Assembly (NCBI GenBank): GCA_964441755.1
Contig: CAYTVG010000013.1
Coordinates: 62,001-126,000, forward strand
Length of the DNA: 64,000 bases
Direction of reading: 5' to 3'
From: JAUMBM01 sp964441755
GTDB taxonomy: Bacteria; Bacteroidota; Bacteroidia; Chitinophagales; Saprospiraceae
Below, piece after piece: positions 7,843-22,800 of the stretch; position 1 is the first letter of the stretch, and every line of letters begins with the position of its first letter. A program made the translations under genes and the position numbers. The notes under the pieces are model-generated. The model saw only the letters and a program-made list of their open reading frames with translations, was not told where the DNA came from and did no database searches.

Positions 7843-10800
7843 CTATTCTACTACAATCATTCGCTTACTCTCTGTGTACTCACCACAACGCAGGGTATAC
7901 GTTACTACCCCCGTCATGCCCAGCTCCCGTGCCCGCACGCGGTACTCGTGGTAACCTGCCGGCAGTGTAGCCTGCATCACCTGCAGGGTACGGCCAAGTC
8001 CGTCCTGCAGGTTGAGTGTAGTCAGCCCACCCTCATGCAGGTAGAAACGGATCGTCGTCTCCTCCACAAAGGGGTTGGGTTGGTTCTGGTACAAAGCATT
8101 GGTCATTTGTATTCCATTGGGCTGCGTAAACGCTATGCCCACTTCCTTCAGTTCTCCACTGCGGCCGTAGGCCTCAGCGATTGTGTAACGACTGCTCACG
8201 CTCAGCACCTCCCGCAGGCGTACGCTTGCCTTGGCACGGATCACCAGCTCGTACAGCACGTCTTCATCACGCACGCTGCCGTCAGCCTGACCTGTCGACC
8301 AGTTCCAGCTGCTCGTCAGACTGCCTTCGCTCACGTAGCGCTGGCCCAGATGGGCCTCACCTACTGCGGCGGGTAGCACCTGCTCGATGGTCGCGGCGGT
8401 CGGGTTCAGCTGCAGTGTGTACTGATAACCCTGTACTTTCGCAAGCTCCCGTGCACGCACGGCTACCCGCGTCAGCTCTCCGGCCTTCAGCAGCACATCC
8501 TCCACTTCCAGCTCGAAGCGGCCATTCAGGTTTCTGTCTTCGACCGACAGCAGATTGGCCTGCGCACTGCCGTTGACATCACCCACTTTCACTGCGATGA
8601 AGTCGGCTCCCAGCACCTCCGCACTCAGGTTGTTGTAGTTCAGCACTTCAGGGAAGGCTGCAAACCATGGGTTGGTTGGCACAGGGAACACATAGCCTGC
8701 AGGAATAAACCGCCAGCTCGTGTTGTTTGCAAAGTCCGTGTCGATGTTCAGGATCAGCTTGCGAAGCTGTATCAGGTCGAGCGTCGTGATTGTACCCGTC
8801 CTGTTAACATCCGCCGCAATCAGCTTGTAAGGACTGCCCAGCGGCTGTATGTTCAGGATGTGGCGGCTGATCAGCACCAGGTCAAAGGTCGTCACCCCGT
8901 TGAGCGGGTTGACATCCAGACTTGGCGTCACGGTGTAGTCACCGCCTGCCTGCAGACCTTCGAAGCTGAACGTACCGTTCGCGCCCGTCGTTACCGTCTG
9001 GCTGCCGTGACCACTCACGCTCACCTGTACACCCTGTACCGGTACAGAGCCTTCCGTGCGGATCGCACCTGAGATAGAACCGCCCGGAGCACACAGCCCG
9101 TTCGGATCCTGCAGCAGCAGGTAGCTCTCGCAGTAGTCGTAGTTGCCCGCACCGTCGATGGCGTACACGTAGATCGTCACTGTCGCCTGTCCGTCAGCAC
9201 CACCGTAAGCCTGGTAATCCGCACAGTCAAACTGTATACTGCCGGCTGTCGTCGGATTCGGGGCTACGCCCGGTGCCAGTTGTGCTGCGTAGATCGCTAT
9301 CTTCAGCGGTCCTGAGCAGTCACCATCCAGACTCGACACAAACTGTGCCGCTGTCAGTACAGGTGTCATACCGCCGTCTATCGTTCCGTTGCCGTCCGTA
9401 TCCGCAGGCATCAGCGTCGCTGTAAGCCCGTTGATGCAGACCGGTGCCGATACCTTGCAGTCGCGCACTTCAAATACTGCTACCACACCCGTCGCCTCAT
9501 TCGCACAGCCGTCGTTGGCATGGATCAGGAAGGCGTGGCGACCGATCGGGAAGACTCCCTCGATGCGGTAGTTACCACCGCCGAGGTTGATCAGGGTAGC
9601 CGTCAGTTCTGCGTCTGTTGAGAACTCAGGCTCCGTCACAATCCCGTCACCGTTCGCATCCACCACATTCGCATCCAGATACAGGCGCGTATTCAGCCCC
9701 TGCAGTCCGCAGCCGTCCGTCACGCTGAACGCTATCGTCACCGTGCCGTCGCAGCTCGTGTTGTCGTACGAACAGAAGCTGCTGTACGCACTCACCGCAA
9801 TCACCGGATCACTGCTGTCGTACACCTTGATAAACTGGCTGTACTCGTAGTAACCAAACGAACGCAGCTGCGGGTTACCGAAGGCATTCGGCGCCAGCTC
9901 CGTGTTCACCTGACTGTTCGCCCAGTGGCCGTTCGGCCGTGGCAGCGCAGGGTTCGGCTGGCAGCGGTTGTTGCCCAGCAGCGGGTTGTTGTTGATCTCG
10001 CTGTTGTCGCGGTCGAGGTAGACAACCGAACCCCAGGGGTTAGCCGTCGTCACTGCACCCGCTACCGTGCGCACCAGCACCCACACATCTTCATCACCAC
10101 CCTGGTTATCGCAGTCCTCATCGCGGCGTATGACCACCGGATCCGTCTCACCGTCCCACTGACACCAGTTGATCACCCGGTATGTACGCTTGATCTTGTA
10201 GCATTCGTTGCCGTCTGCTGCAAAGATCTCGTCGTTCTCACCGTTTGCTCCGCTGATCGCCAGCAGGTCACAGCCAAGGGTGTTCGTGCTGATCGTCGGA
10301 ATGTTCGCATCCGCACAGTCAGCCTCAGCATCCCGCGGGAACTTAATCTCGTAGTTGTGCACCTCGTTGACCGTGATCACCTGGCGGCAGTTGTTCAGCG
10401 ACACCAGTCCCTCACCGTCCACCACCTGGAAGCGGCGCGTGATCATACCAAAGCCGCAGTCATCCCGCTGATCCAGCGGTGCCAGCTCGTTGATCTGGGC
10501 CACCACACAGTTGTCGATGCCCGTTGCAAGCCCGAAGGCATCTTCCATCCGCTGACGCGTCAGCGTCGGGTTCTGCGTCCAGGCTGTCGACAGGTTGCTT
10601 GGGAAGCCCACCGGAATCGCTGCACAGGTTGTCGTGATGTGGAACGGTGCCTGACATACCGGATTCAGTTTGTCCTCCACCAGCACATCCAGCCAGCTCA
10701 TGTTGCTGTTGTCCCCAAGGTCAACATCTGCAAGTCCGTCGTCGTTGGCATCCTCATTGTCATACCAGCGGCCGTACACACCGTTGCCGTTGGCATCATC

Positions 10801-13800
10801 CCACACCCGCATCTCTATGCGGATCGTGCCTGCCACATCGCAGCAGGTAGCGTCGATGAAGCCCTGCCAGGGCGTGTAGTAGAAGCTCTGGCCCGGCACT
10901 CCGTCGGGGGCTCCCGCCTGTGTGCTCAGCCGCACTTCGTCGTTGAGGGTTTGTCCATTTTGGTTGTAGTCAAAGGCTTCCAGACAGTCGTAGGACGCTC
11001 CGCCGTCTACCCGCCGGCGCACCTCTGTGCGCACTGCCGAGCAGTTGTCATCCGAGCCCTCGTCTATGTCGGCTGCCTGTATGCGGGCCATGCCCGCTAC
11101 GTTGATCGTGCTGTTGTACACCAGTTCTCCGTTGACCGAGATGTTCAGTCCGTCGTTGATCACTGCTGTCGGTGCCACCTGATCGGTCACCTGCATCGCC
11201 ACCGTCACCCGCGATACATTGCCGCAGGCATCCGTGGCCGTATAGCGCAGGCGGTGACTGCCCGCAGGGATCGGACCCACCAGCTGGGTCGGGATACCCG
11301 TGGCTACCACCACTTCCCCGCTCGTACCGGCCAGTACCTCTACCGTAACCCCTGTCAGTGAACAGTTGTCTGTCACGCTCGCAGGTTCCGGCAGCTGGAA
11401 GTAGCTCTCACAGCTCAGGGCTGTGGTCGAGAACGTCAGCAGGTCGTTGATGCCGTTGCCGTCGTAGTCAGCAACAGGACCGCTCAGGATGGGGGCACTG
11501 AAGTCCCCTACCATCACGATCTGGTTGTACTGCCGTGACTGCAGCGGTGCGCAGTAGTCAAGCACTGTCCACAGACGCGTGATGCGGTAGGTGTTGGCAC
11601 AGCCTGCCACATAGGCCTGATTGACGTAGGTTGCTCCCAGGTTGCACACCGAACTGCTCAGGTCCACATTGCCAAACGCACCGCGGATGAACGGATAGCC
11701 CGTGTGGCTCGCGTGCGGATAGCCGCTGGCGTCTGTCGGGTAGCTCTCGTCGCATTCCGTGTAGGCCGTTACCGGCGGGAACTGTACATCTTCGATGTTC
11801 GGCTTGCGCACCGTGATGCGCTGCGTGCAGCTGGCTGTCATCGGTGCACCGCCGCAGTTGCTGTCAAGCTTGTCGCTCACCGTAAACGTACGGTCGATGA
11901 AGGAGGCCGTACAGTTGTTCGTCTCATTCACCACTTCCGTCACGCACACCCGCAGGTTACCGCAGTTGTCGCTCACCATGCCCCCGAAGTTGTCACCCGC
12001 ATGCGGGTAGCCCGTCAGCGTCAGCACATCCAGCAGTTGCTGCATGCGCGCCCGGCGGGTCGGGTTGGTCGGCATGATTACATTGCCCGTGCGGTCTGTG
12101 CGGTAGCACCACTGGTTGGGCACCGTCGTCAGGTTGCCGTTCTCGTCCATCGTCGGTACGTTGGTACCCAGCCGAAGGTTGTCCAGATCGTCGCAGATAA
12201 GCTCGCGGCGCTCCGTAGCCGTCAGCTGCGTAGCTCCGTTGACCTGTCCGCCGTTATCGCCGTAGATCGCCCAGTTGTAGCTGCCTGTTATGCCCGGCAG
12301 GGTTGTCGTCGTCACCAGCGTGTACGTCTGGCCTGCCTGCAGCGGCAGTGACAGCCGCATCGACGGGTTGAAGTTGACCGTGCCCAGTCCCACGCCCGGC
12401 GACAGCAGGAACAAGCCTGTGGTCGCACCGAACACCTGATCGTTCTGGGCTATGATATTCGAGCACGGCTGGCCGGCATCAAAGCTGCCTGCATACAGCG
12501 AGCCCAGTGCGCCGCCGTTGGCGCCCGTCAGCTGCGTGCTCTCGAAGTCAAACGTATATACATCGCTCTGGCTTACCGTGAAGCTGTACACATCGTAGAA
12601 GCGAAGACCTGCTGCATTGCCGCCCGAAGGTCCGCTGCTGCCCGTCAGCACTTCCAGATAGCAGGGCTGCTGCGAAAAGTCAAGCTGGCTGTCGCCCGCC
12701 TGCAGTGCACCGCTCACTATGCTGGTCGTAAATGTGATCTCTGCCTCGTCCGTGTTCGCAGGACAGCTGATAACAGGGGCTGTCTTGTCTTCTACCAGTA
12801 CGCGGCCCCAGCAGGTCGTGAAGCTCACCCCTGCATACGGGTTGGTCGCAAGGAAGCTGAAGTTGCTGATGGTCGCCGTACCCGAACCCAATATACAGTC
12901 CGCTGAACGGGCGATGAAGATCAGCACGTCACCTGCCTGTACATTGATGTTGATCACACCGTTGGCGGTTGCTGCACCTGTATTGACCAGGGTAGCTGCG
13001 CCGTTGCGCACGATGAAGAAATCAAAGTTCGGATCCGTATTGCTCCATGCGTAGTTGAAACTCAGTGCACCTGCTGTCGGTACAGCTATCGAGGCTGACA
13101 CCTCCTGACCGCCCGCACAGAAAGTGCCGTTCGGGCTTACCAGCGTCAGTGTGCCACCTGTAAAGTTGACAGCACCGCCGTTCGTACCGCTCACCACCGT
13201 CCAGTTCGAAGGTGCAAACGCAGCCGTGAAGCCCTGGGTTGGGGCAGGCGCCGGCAGGGTGACTGTGTAGTCGAAGCTGCCACAGCCGTCGATCACTGCT
13301 CCGTTGGCAGGGTTAGCGTCCGCTACCGTCACTACGAAAGTCGACGGATCGATACAGCCAAAGTTGCCGCTCAGTGCCATCTCGGGTGTCAGTACCAGAT
13401 CGCAGTCATCTCCCAGCGTTACATTCAGGTTGCTGAAGCACGCAAGGCTGGTCACGGGACGCGGGCCCTGGGTCACGATGATGCGGAAGTCTTCCTCACG
13501 TACGTTACCGTTCACGTCCGTAGCTGTCAGCAGCACTGTGTAGGTGCCCGGTGTCGTGATGACCGCAAGCCGGCTGCCGCCTGCACTCGGTATCAGCGTA
13601 GCTCCGCCCACAGACGGGCTGAAGGCTACTGTGAAGCTGGCCATACCGCAGTTGTCCGTAGCGGTTGCTTCGAAGTTTACCACTGCACTTGGTGCCTCGC
13701 AGGCGTCCAGGGTCACGTAGATATCCTGCGAAGGATACACGATAATCGGCGCCCAGGTGTCTGCCTGTACATTGACTGTAATTGTTGCGGAGGCTGTGCG

Positions 13801-16800
13801 TGCAGCGCCCTGTGCATCCGTATAGGTCGCCTCCAGCTGGCAGCCGTTCAGCGCCTGCGTCGGTGTGAATACAAACTCAAACTGGCCGCTCGCCGCGTCA
13901 AACGCTACCGGTGTAATCGGCTGACCGCACAGGCTGAAGCTTGCACGTGAAGGATCCAGCGGGTTGTCGCAGTCATCGATGATCGTGATCATCACGCGCT
14001 CCTCTGCTGTGTTGCAGCTCGCCGTTGTGAATGTCAGGTTAGACGGCATCACGATGTCTGCTGCCTGGTTGGCAGCACCCGTCACTGTCAGCGTAGCTGT
14101 CGCTGTCTGGCCGCCATAGCTGATGCTCAGGTTGTGTACACCTGCAATCACCATGCCCTCCACTTCAAAGTAGACAGCGTTCGGTCCTGCAGCCATAGTG
14201 CGTACAAAGCCTGTGCCGCTGAGGGTCGGAAGACCTGAGCTGCCGCCGTTGAAGACCACACCGCTGATGTTGATCGCCTCACAGTCATCGCTGATCGTGA
14301 AGCCGTACACTATACTGCCGGTCGTCGTGCAGGTAGGCAGCGTCACCGTCTCTGCTGCCGCCATGATCGTCGGCGGCTGGCCGGTTGATGCCTGCGTCAC
14401 CGTAATGAGCTGGTCGATCAGCGCGACGTTGCCGTCAGCATCCGTGTAGGTAGCCGACACCAGGTAGCTGCCCGCTGCCGGGAAAGTCACTGCATACTCC
14501 CGGTAGTTGCTGCCCGTGAAGTTCACCACGCCCGTGGCACCGCCGAAGTTCACCACCAGGTTATTCATGTCGATACTCTGATCACAGGCATCGTCAACTT
14601 GTACGGTCATCATGCCCGTCGTCGAAGTCGAGCATACAGGTATTACATACTGGCTGTTGCCCAGAAGGCTCAGCACAGGATCGATATTGTCTGTAACCGT
14701 CACCGTAAAGCTGCGGCTCGTCACATTGCCCGCAGCATCCTGCAGGCTGATCGTCAGCGTAGTCGTACCCACCGCCAGTTGTGCGTCGATCAGGTAGATG
14801 CCTGCACCGTCGGTGCTCACCGATACCTGAGAACCGGGGTTTATATTTGCAGGAACCGTCACTGCACCGGCTGTCACCGCGTTCGATGCGATGATTGCAC
14901 CGTCGCAGCTGTCGAAGCCGTCCGTCACATACAACCGCAACTGGTAGCTGCAGCTGCCCTCAGGAAGCGTAGCTGCGGTAAGGCTGTTGACTACATTGCC
15001 CAGTTCATCGCGCACCACAAAAGTTGGCGCAACCACATCCGTACCGTTAGGCACCACCACATCCAGCTCAATAGGATATTCCGCAGGATCCTGGATACAG
15101 TTGCCGCTTGTCTCGGTGATCACAACCGAGTAGGTACCCGGCGCATAGCCCGTGAAGGTATAAGCACCCGCAGGAACATTGAGGTAGCTCTGCGTGGGCG
15201 TATTGCCGTTGTTGGGTGAACCCACCACAATGTTGTACACACCCGGATCGCAGCTCGTGCTGTTGACCACCGTCACCGTGAAGCTGCCGTCGGCTACAAA
15301 GCCCGGAGAAACTGTCGGACAGCTGGGTGCTGTAGCCGTGTAGTTCGCCGTGGCGGGATAGTCATAGGTACAGAAAGTGCCCGGCAAACTCACTACCGAT
15401 ACGTTGGGACCCTCTCCTGTACCATTGCAGGTTTCCGTCACCCGGAACTCATAGCAGGTACCCGGAGAAAGGCCGCTCACAGGGATAGAGACCTCATCAT
15501 TGACGATGGTCACATTGGGATCCCCTTCACAGACAGTGAACACCTGAATTGCCTGCCCCGGATTACCATCATAACCCTGACCACCAATGGTAACTGTCCA
15601 GCAATGATCATCGACGTCCAGCATACCTGAAATTGGATCGGGACTGAAATTCCAGCTCAGCCGTGCTGTCGTCTGGGCAATTTCACGCGCCCCCAGGTTG
15701 GTTGGCGTAAGACAGGCAGAAGTAGACAACACATAAATTGTTGCACGCGAGCAGGCAGGGGGATTATCCTGACTGCAGACTTCGTACTCAAAATTGAGTG
15801 GTCCGAGATAGCCCGGCTCGATCATGATCTGATAATTACCCTCTGCGCCGATGGTAAAAGTACCGACACCCGGTATCGTTTGCATGCGTGGAGTGACCAC
15901 CAGCATCTGTCCATACAAATCCTGATCGTTTAGCAGCACATTGCCGGAAGCTGTCAGGCCTGAAGGAGAGCTCACATAATCATCTGCTGCCAGCACCTGA
16001 TTGGGGCCGCCCAGTGGGTAAACAACCACCTGCTGGCGGAAGAGTACACACACAGGTCCCATACTGAAAGTAGGCTGCTGCTGAATGCCACAGACGCGGC
16101 AGTACCAGAAGTCTACACCTGTAAAGCCTGCGTTCGGCGTGTAGGTGACATTGCCTGTCACCGGATCGATGCTTATGGTACCATTCATCGGTGGGATCAC
16201 CTCCTCCAATGTTGAAGGATCTACCTGCATACCAAACAGGAACGGATCGTCATTGGCCAGTGAGTTCAAAACGATAGGCTGATTAACCAATGTAATCCCC
16301 AGGTCAGTGTTGGCGAGTGGTCCGTTGGCAGGAGAAGCGGGGTCTACTACTGTGATTGTCAGAACAGATGACGTACAAGCAAAATCTTCACCTGAAGTCA
16401 GGAGGTTTACCTCTACTGGTGAACAGACCTCTATCTCGTAGTTATAGATACCTGCTGCTGTCGCTGTAAATGAGTAGGTTCCGTCGGGGTTAAGATTCAG
16501 CACACCACCTGCAGGGTTGGCCGGATCATCCGTAGCCGGACCATAAACCGTACCCTCAGGCATTTCATCGTTGGTGCTAAGGTCACCCGTGACCTCATAT
16601 CCCAGCAGAGTTGCGTTAATATCCGGATTGGGGTTTGCAATGATCGTGATATTGGCTACCTGTAACGCACAGTTGGTTGGATTAAGATTCTCACAAATTT
16701 CGTATAGAATCGTGTATGTCCCCGGCATGACAGTGGCGTCGAAAGTAACATCGCCTGTTGCTAAGTCGAGCGTAAAGCCCGGCGGCAGGGGTACAGGCGT

Positions 16801-19800
16801 AGTCAGTGTGATTTCAGACGGGATGACTGGCAGTCCGTTGAGCAGATCGTTATCAAGTACGCTGAGTACGGTTGTACCACTCGTGACGATTACTGCGGAT
16901 GCGTCATCCTGATTGGCCACAATTGGCGCTGCAGCGACATCTACCAATACTATTGCTGTTGTACAGTTGAGTGGATTGTCGATTTCACACACCTGATATT
17001 CTATTGGATACACACCAGCCGGTGTAAATGGCGGTACATCTATCGAGCCATCCGGGTTCAGTACCGGAACGTTAGCGCCATCGCTTACAGGCGTTGCCGG
17101 CGTAACCACCGTAATAGCCACGATTGAGGTAGTTACAGGAAGGCTATTCAAGGTAGTGCCCTCCAGAATATTTCCTATACTGTCAGCCCCATCATATCCG
17201 TTGACAGGACCAAAGTACTGCTCCTCTATCACCAGTGGTGCTGCATAGGGATCCGTATCCTCTACTAATTCATCTCCGTTTGTTACACCATCATTATCAC
17301 AGTCAGCCGCTGCCCAGACTGCATTGAGCGCCACGTAGCCGGCATACTGTGCAAATTGACGTGGATCGCATGGATCCAGTGGATCTGTATTGTTATTGAC
17401 TTCTGTTGAATCACTGAAGCCATCGCCATCGGTATCTTCATTGTAAGGATCTGTGCCTTCCATGAATTCTTCTCCGTTGGTCAGGCCATCCATATCACAA
17501 TCGGCAGCTGACCAGACCGGGCTGGCAGCAACATATCCTGTGTAGCCGGGATCTTGTGCCGGAACGCAGGGGTCCAGCGGGTCACCGCCCTCAACTTCTG
17601 CCAAATCATCATTATCGGCTACACCATCACCATCCGTATCCTCACTGTAAGGATCCGAGCCGATGACCTCTTCCTCTCCATTGGTCAGACCATCACTGTC
17701 GCAATCAGCTGCACCCCATACAGGATTGAGTGCAACGTAGCCCGTGTAGCCAGCAGGTTGCACAGGGTCGCAGGGATCGAAAGGATCTGTCCCGTTGGTA
17801 TCCTCTTCCCCATTGGTCAGTCCGTCACCGTCGCAGTCTTCTGCTGTCCACACGGCACTCGTGGCATCATAGCCCGTATAGCCGACCAGCTGTATTGGAC
17901 TACACGCATCATAAGGACCCGTACCATCTGTATGTTCCTGTCCATTGGTCAGGCCGTCGCCATCGCAATCGGCATTTGCCCAGATTGGATTGTTAGGATC
18001 ATAAGACAGTCCGCCCAAGCTATTGCGGGTGAGTAGACCACCACCGCCGCCATAGGGATCGCAAGGATCAAGTGCAGCAGGATCTGAGCCATCAAGTGCA
18101 CCATCCCCATCCGTATCAGCATTGTAGGGATCTGTGCCTGCAGTAATTTCATCCGCGTTTGTCAGGCCGTCACCATCGCAATCGGCTGCAGCCCAAATAG
18201 CATTGGTAGCTACATAGCCATTGTAACCCCAGTTTTGTAAAGGGTCGCAAGGATCAAGCGGATTAGAATTATTGTCCGTTTCAGGGCCGTCATGAATTCC
18301 ATCTCCATCTGTATCCTCATTATAGGGATCAGTTCCTTCCACAAGCTCCTCGCTATTGGTAAGGCCGTCATTATCACAATCTGCCGCTCCCCAGATAGTA
18401 TTAGCGGCTACATACCCCACATAGCCCGGCAATTGTACAGGATCACAAGGATCGAGCGGATCTGAATCTATGAGGTCTTCTGTACCGTCATTGATACCAT
18501 CCCCGTCTGTATCCGGATTTTCGGGATCGGTACCTATCCCTACTTCTTCCCCATTGGTAAGGCCGTCCATATCGCAGTCAACGGCTGCATTGAGATCTGT
18601 AAGCTGTACAGATAATGTGTCAGTACAATTATTTGCATCCGTAACCGTGAGTGAGAAAGTACCTGCAGGCAGGTCATTTGGCATAGCCGTTGTGCGGTTG
18701 AGATCCCCGTTGCTCCAAAGGTATGTGTATGGAGAGACGCCGCCAACCACTGTAGCGGTCGCAGTTCCGTCGTTATCACCGGTACAGGAGGCATCAACTG
18801 AAGTGGCCGTGGCCACCAATACCGTGGGCTGCGTAATGGTAGCCGTCACAACCGGCCCTATGCAATTATTGGTATCTTTGACTGCTACCGAGTACTGGCC
18901 GGCGATCAGGCTGTCAACCGTTGCCGTTGTCTGATTGCCTGCGGCTGCATCCCATTCATAGATATAGTTGCCTGCGCCGCCACTACCTGTGACCGTGAGT
19001 GCGCCCGTATTGTTACCATTACAAAGTACGTTGGTCTGGGACGTTATGGACGCTGTTACTGGTGTAGGATTGTTGAGCGTGATCATTTCTGTAGCCATAC
19101 ACCCCACAGCATCGCGAATGGTCACTGTATAGGTACCGGCCGGCAATCCGGTGAATATACCAGACGACTGGTAAGGACCACCATTGAGGCTGTACATCGT
19201 TCCACTGGTAGTCGATACTGCTTCAGACACGCAACCCCTGGCGTCCGTCACTGTAGCCCCGAAGGTACCTGCCGAAAGCCCTGAGATAATAGCAGTTGTA
19301 GCGCCTGTATTCCAATTGTAGGAATAAGGTGTTGTACCCCCTGTAGCCATAACTACGGCGGAACCATTACCACCTCCTGCACAAGACACCCGTACACTTG
19401 ACACGGTAGATTCCAACACCGTCGGTTCGATGATTGTGACATTTGAAGTAGCCGTACATGCATTAGCATCCGTGATCGTGTACTGATACGTACCGGCTGC
19501 CAAATCCGACAAAGTAGTAACCGTAACCCCTCCAAGGGATGCAGGCCACTGGAAAGTATAAGGTTCTGTACCCCCCGTACCGCTCACAGAGACAGCGCCA
19601 TCTACTTCACCAAAACAACTAATATTGGTGATTTGGTTCACGCCGGACAGCGGAGCAGGTTGAGGTACTGTGACTGGCAGAACAGCTGAACAGCCCGTAG
19701 TAGAAGTAATTGATACATTGTAGGTGCCAGCAGCAAGGTTTGTGGCTGTCAGACCAGTAGTGCTGCCAGCAGCAGCTGGCCAAGTGTAAATCAAGGTACC

Positions 19801-22800
19801 ACCACCTGAAATAAGTTCTATGGTAGCGCTACCATCACTGAGTCCGTTACAGCTGGGCATAATCGCAGTATCCAGCTGTGCAACAATCGTTGCTGTATCA
19901 ATCAAAGAAATTGTAGTAGATACCAGACAGTTAAATTCGTCTTTGATACGCAGGACGTAATTACCCTGATTGAGGTTAGAGAAGGTGGGACTGGCCTGGA
20001 AATTTTGTCCGTCGAGACTGTAGGTCTTTGTTGTACCACCACCTGTTGGTGCTGCGACGATAGTTCCTGTCTGGTTGATCGAACAATCGGGCTGGGTGAC
20101 ATTGGCTCCGGCCACAAATTCTCCGGGAACAACCAGATTGTAGGTACTGCTATCACGACAGCCATTGGCATCGGTGACGGTGACGGTATAAGTACCCGAA
20201 CTCAGCGTAGTTACAATGGCTGTAGATCTGTCGTTGCTCCAATTATATGTGTAAGGCGTTTGACCCCCACTCACATTAGCGTTGATGTTGGCCGTTGTCT
20301 GGTTACACTGATATTCAATTGCCGGCGCAACTACCAGCTCTGTAGGTGAAGCGATGGTGTACGAGGCTGTATGTGTGCCCCCACAAACTCTGTCGGTCAT
20401 AGTCACTGAATACGTACCTGCCGTCAGGTTAGTGAGCGTAGCCACTGTATCTGTAGTATTGGGACTCCAGGCGAAAGAATAATTTCCGGATCCCCCACTA
20501 GGCGTCAATGTAATAGATCCGGTTGTCTGACCGAAACAAGTGATATCTGTCTTGGCTCCCGTCATATTGAGGGCGAGCGGTTGAAAAACGGTCGCAGAAC
20601 CCGAGGAAGTACATCCGTTTTGCCCGGTAACCGTAACTGAATACCCTCCCGCTCTTAGGTTGGAAATGGAAGGTGTGGTAGCCCCTGTAGACCACAGGTA
20701 GGTGTAGGGACCCAAACAAGCGGGAGGAGGGAAAACAGTGGCAAATGTAGCAGAACCGGTACTGTCCCCCGGACAGACAAGGTTGACCACGCTAATGAAA
20801 ACCGTCGAAGAAGGCGCATCATCCCCTACGAACACCTGCACCCTGCCCTTGCAGCCTGCAGCATCTCTGGCATATACGAAGTAAGGAGCAGCAGCGAGAC
20901 CTGAAAAATTGGGGGATGACTGGTACATAGAATCATCTAAAGAGTACTGATAAGGCCCGGTTCCTCCCGAAGCAGAGGCGGCAATCGTACCCAGCACCCC
21001 TGTGCTGGTATTTGCATTCGTCTTGGAAGCAGTCACCGTAATAGGTGTACCTGTTGCTGCCACGATGGTGGCAGAGTCCACATCCGGCAAGCAATTGTTG
21101 ACATCTGAGACGGTCACCCGATATGTACCCGCTGCCAGATTGCCGAGTGTAGCTCCACCGGCCACGGTATGCGCCCAGGTGTAGGTAAACGGAGCTGTAC
21201 CTCCGGTGACGGATACGGCTACGCTACCATACGTAGACGTATTCCAGAAAGAAGGATCCGGATCCCCCGGACAAGTTGGATTGGTCGGTGTCACAGTGGC
21301 TGCGATGTTACCCGTAGGCTGAGTGACCACCACGGTTGCCGTAGCCGTCTCACAAGCGTCGCCAAAGGTAACCGTCACCGTATAGCTGCCTGCTACCAAA
21401 TTGATGGCCGTGGCCGTAGTCTGATTATCTGCAGAAGCGGGCCACTGGTAAGTGTAAGGTGCAAATCCACCCGCAGGTATAGCTGTTGCAGTGCCATCAT
21501 TCCCCTGATAGCACTTCACCGGAGTATGCGTTGTTGTGACTGTCAACGGCACGGGCGCACTAATAACCGCTGTGACGGTATCTGTACAGCTACGCGCATC
21601 TGTAATGGTGACGATATAGCTGCCGCCTGCCAGGCCCGTAGCTGTAGAAGAAGTCAGATTACCTGCCGACACAGGCCATTGATATGTATAAGGTGCCGTG
21701 CCGCCCGTGCCTGTGACAGTAGCCGCACCATTGTCTTGCCCGTTACACGTGATATTAATTACATTGGATACGTTAGCCGACAATACGGCCGGTTCGACGA
21801 TGGTGGCCATCACTGTCTCCGTACAGCTGACACCACTGGTTACGGTAACTGAGTAGTTGCCTGAAGACAAATTGCTGATTGTATTGGTCGTAGCGCTGTT
21901 AGACCAAAGAACGTTGTAACTTCCGGAGCCGCCCGTTGTGGTAATAGAGATTTCTCCATCAGCACTACCATTACAACTTATATTGCTTACCATATTGAGA
22001 CTTACGTCGAAGAGCGAAGCCTCCGTCAGGTTAACCACCTGAGAAGCCGCACAATTTTTTTCGTCTCTGGCGGAAATTGTGTAGGAGCCCAAAGGAAGAT
22101 TGGTAAAAACGCTGTCCGCCGACCACGGGCCACCATTCAGACTATACTCTTTATCCCCGGTGCCTCCTGCTGCAGAAGCCGTGATAGACCCCAGCGTACC
22201 TGTACTACAGTTGGGGTTAACCTGATTGATGTTTAGCGTAACGGGCGCTGGTGGTTCGCCCACCTGAATGGTAGGGCGGGCGCGGATAATCCCGTTTGAA
22301 TCATTGGTGCAAAGTGGATCGATACCTACCAGTATGAGCCCGAGCGGGCCTGGGGGCTCTTCGACAGTGACATCAACGGAAGCCTGGCAGCCATTGGCAT
22401 CCGTTACGGTTACTGTATACTCCCCGGCCGCGAAGCCCGTAGCATCCGCCACGGTTTGTCCACCCTCCCAAAGAAAGGTGTAGGGAGGGGTACCCCCGGC
22501 AGCTGTTGCAGAAGCTGTGCCACTGCTCTCCCCAAAGCAGAGAACATCGGAGCTCATGGCCGTGACGGTCAAAGCCTGAGCCGGCTCACTGATTGTCACT
22601 GTGACAGTTGTCGTTTCCTGCAGCGCGGGTGTTGCTGCATGGCCATCTGATACGGCAGACACCAAATCAGGTATCTGACCGGAATCTGTGACTGTCACTA
22701 CATACACGCCTGCGGCCAAACCCGTAGCCGTAGCAGTCGTTTGGCCACCTGCACCGGGAGGCCAGGCATAGGAATAAGGAGGTGTCCCCCCACTCGCACT

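Noticed and set aside
9925..11361. 478-codon plus-strand open frame inside the giant gene
   Set aside because: It is antisense to well-formed repeat domains; its product is an Arg/His/Val-rich string without domain signature, as expected from a GC-rich shadow frame.
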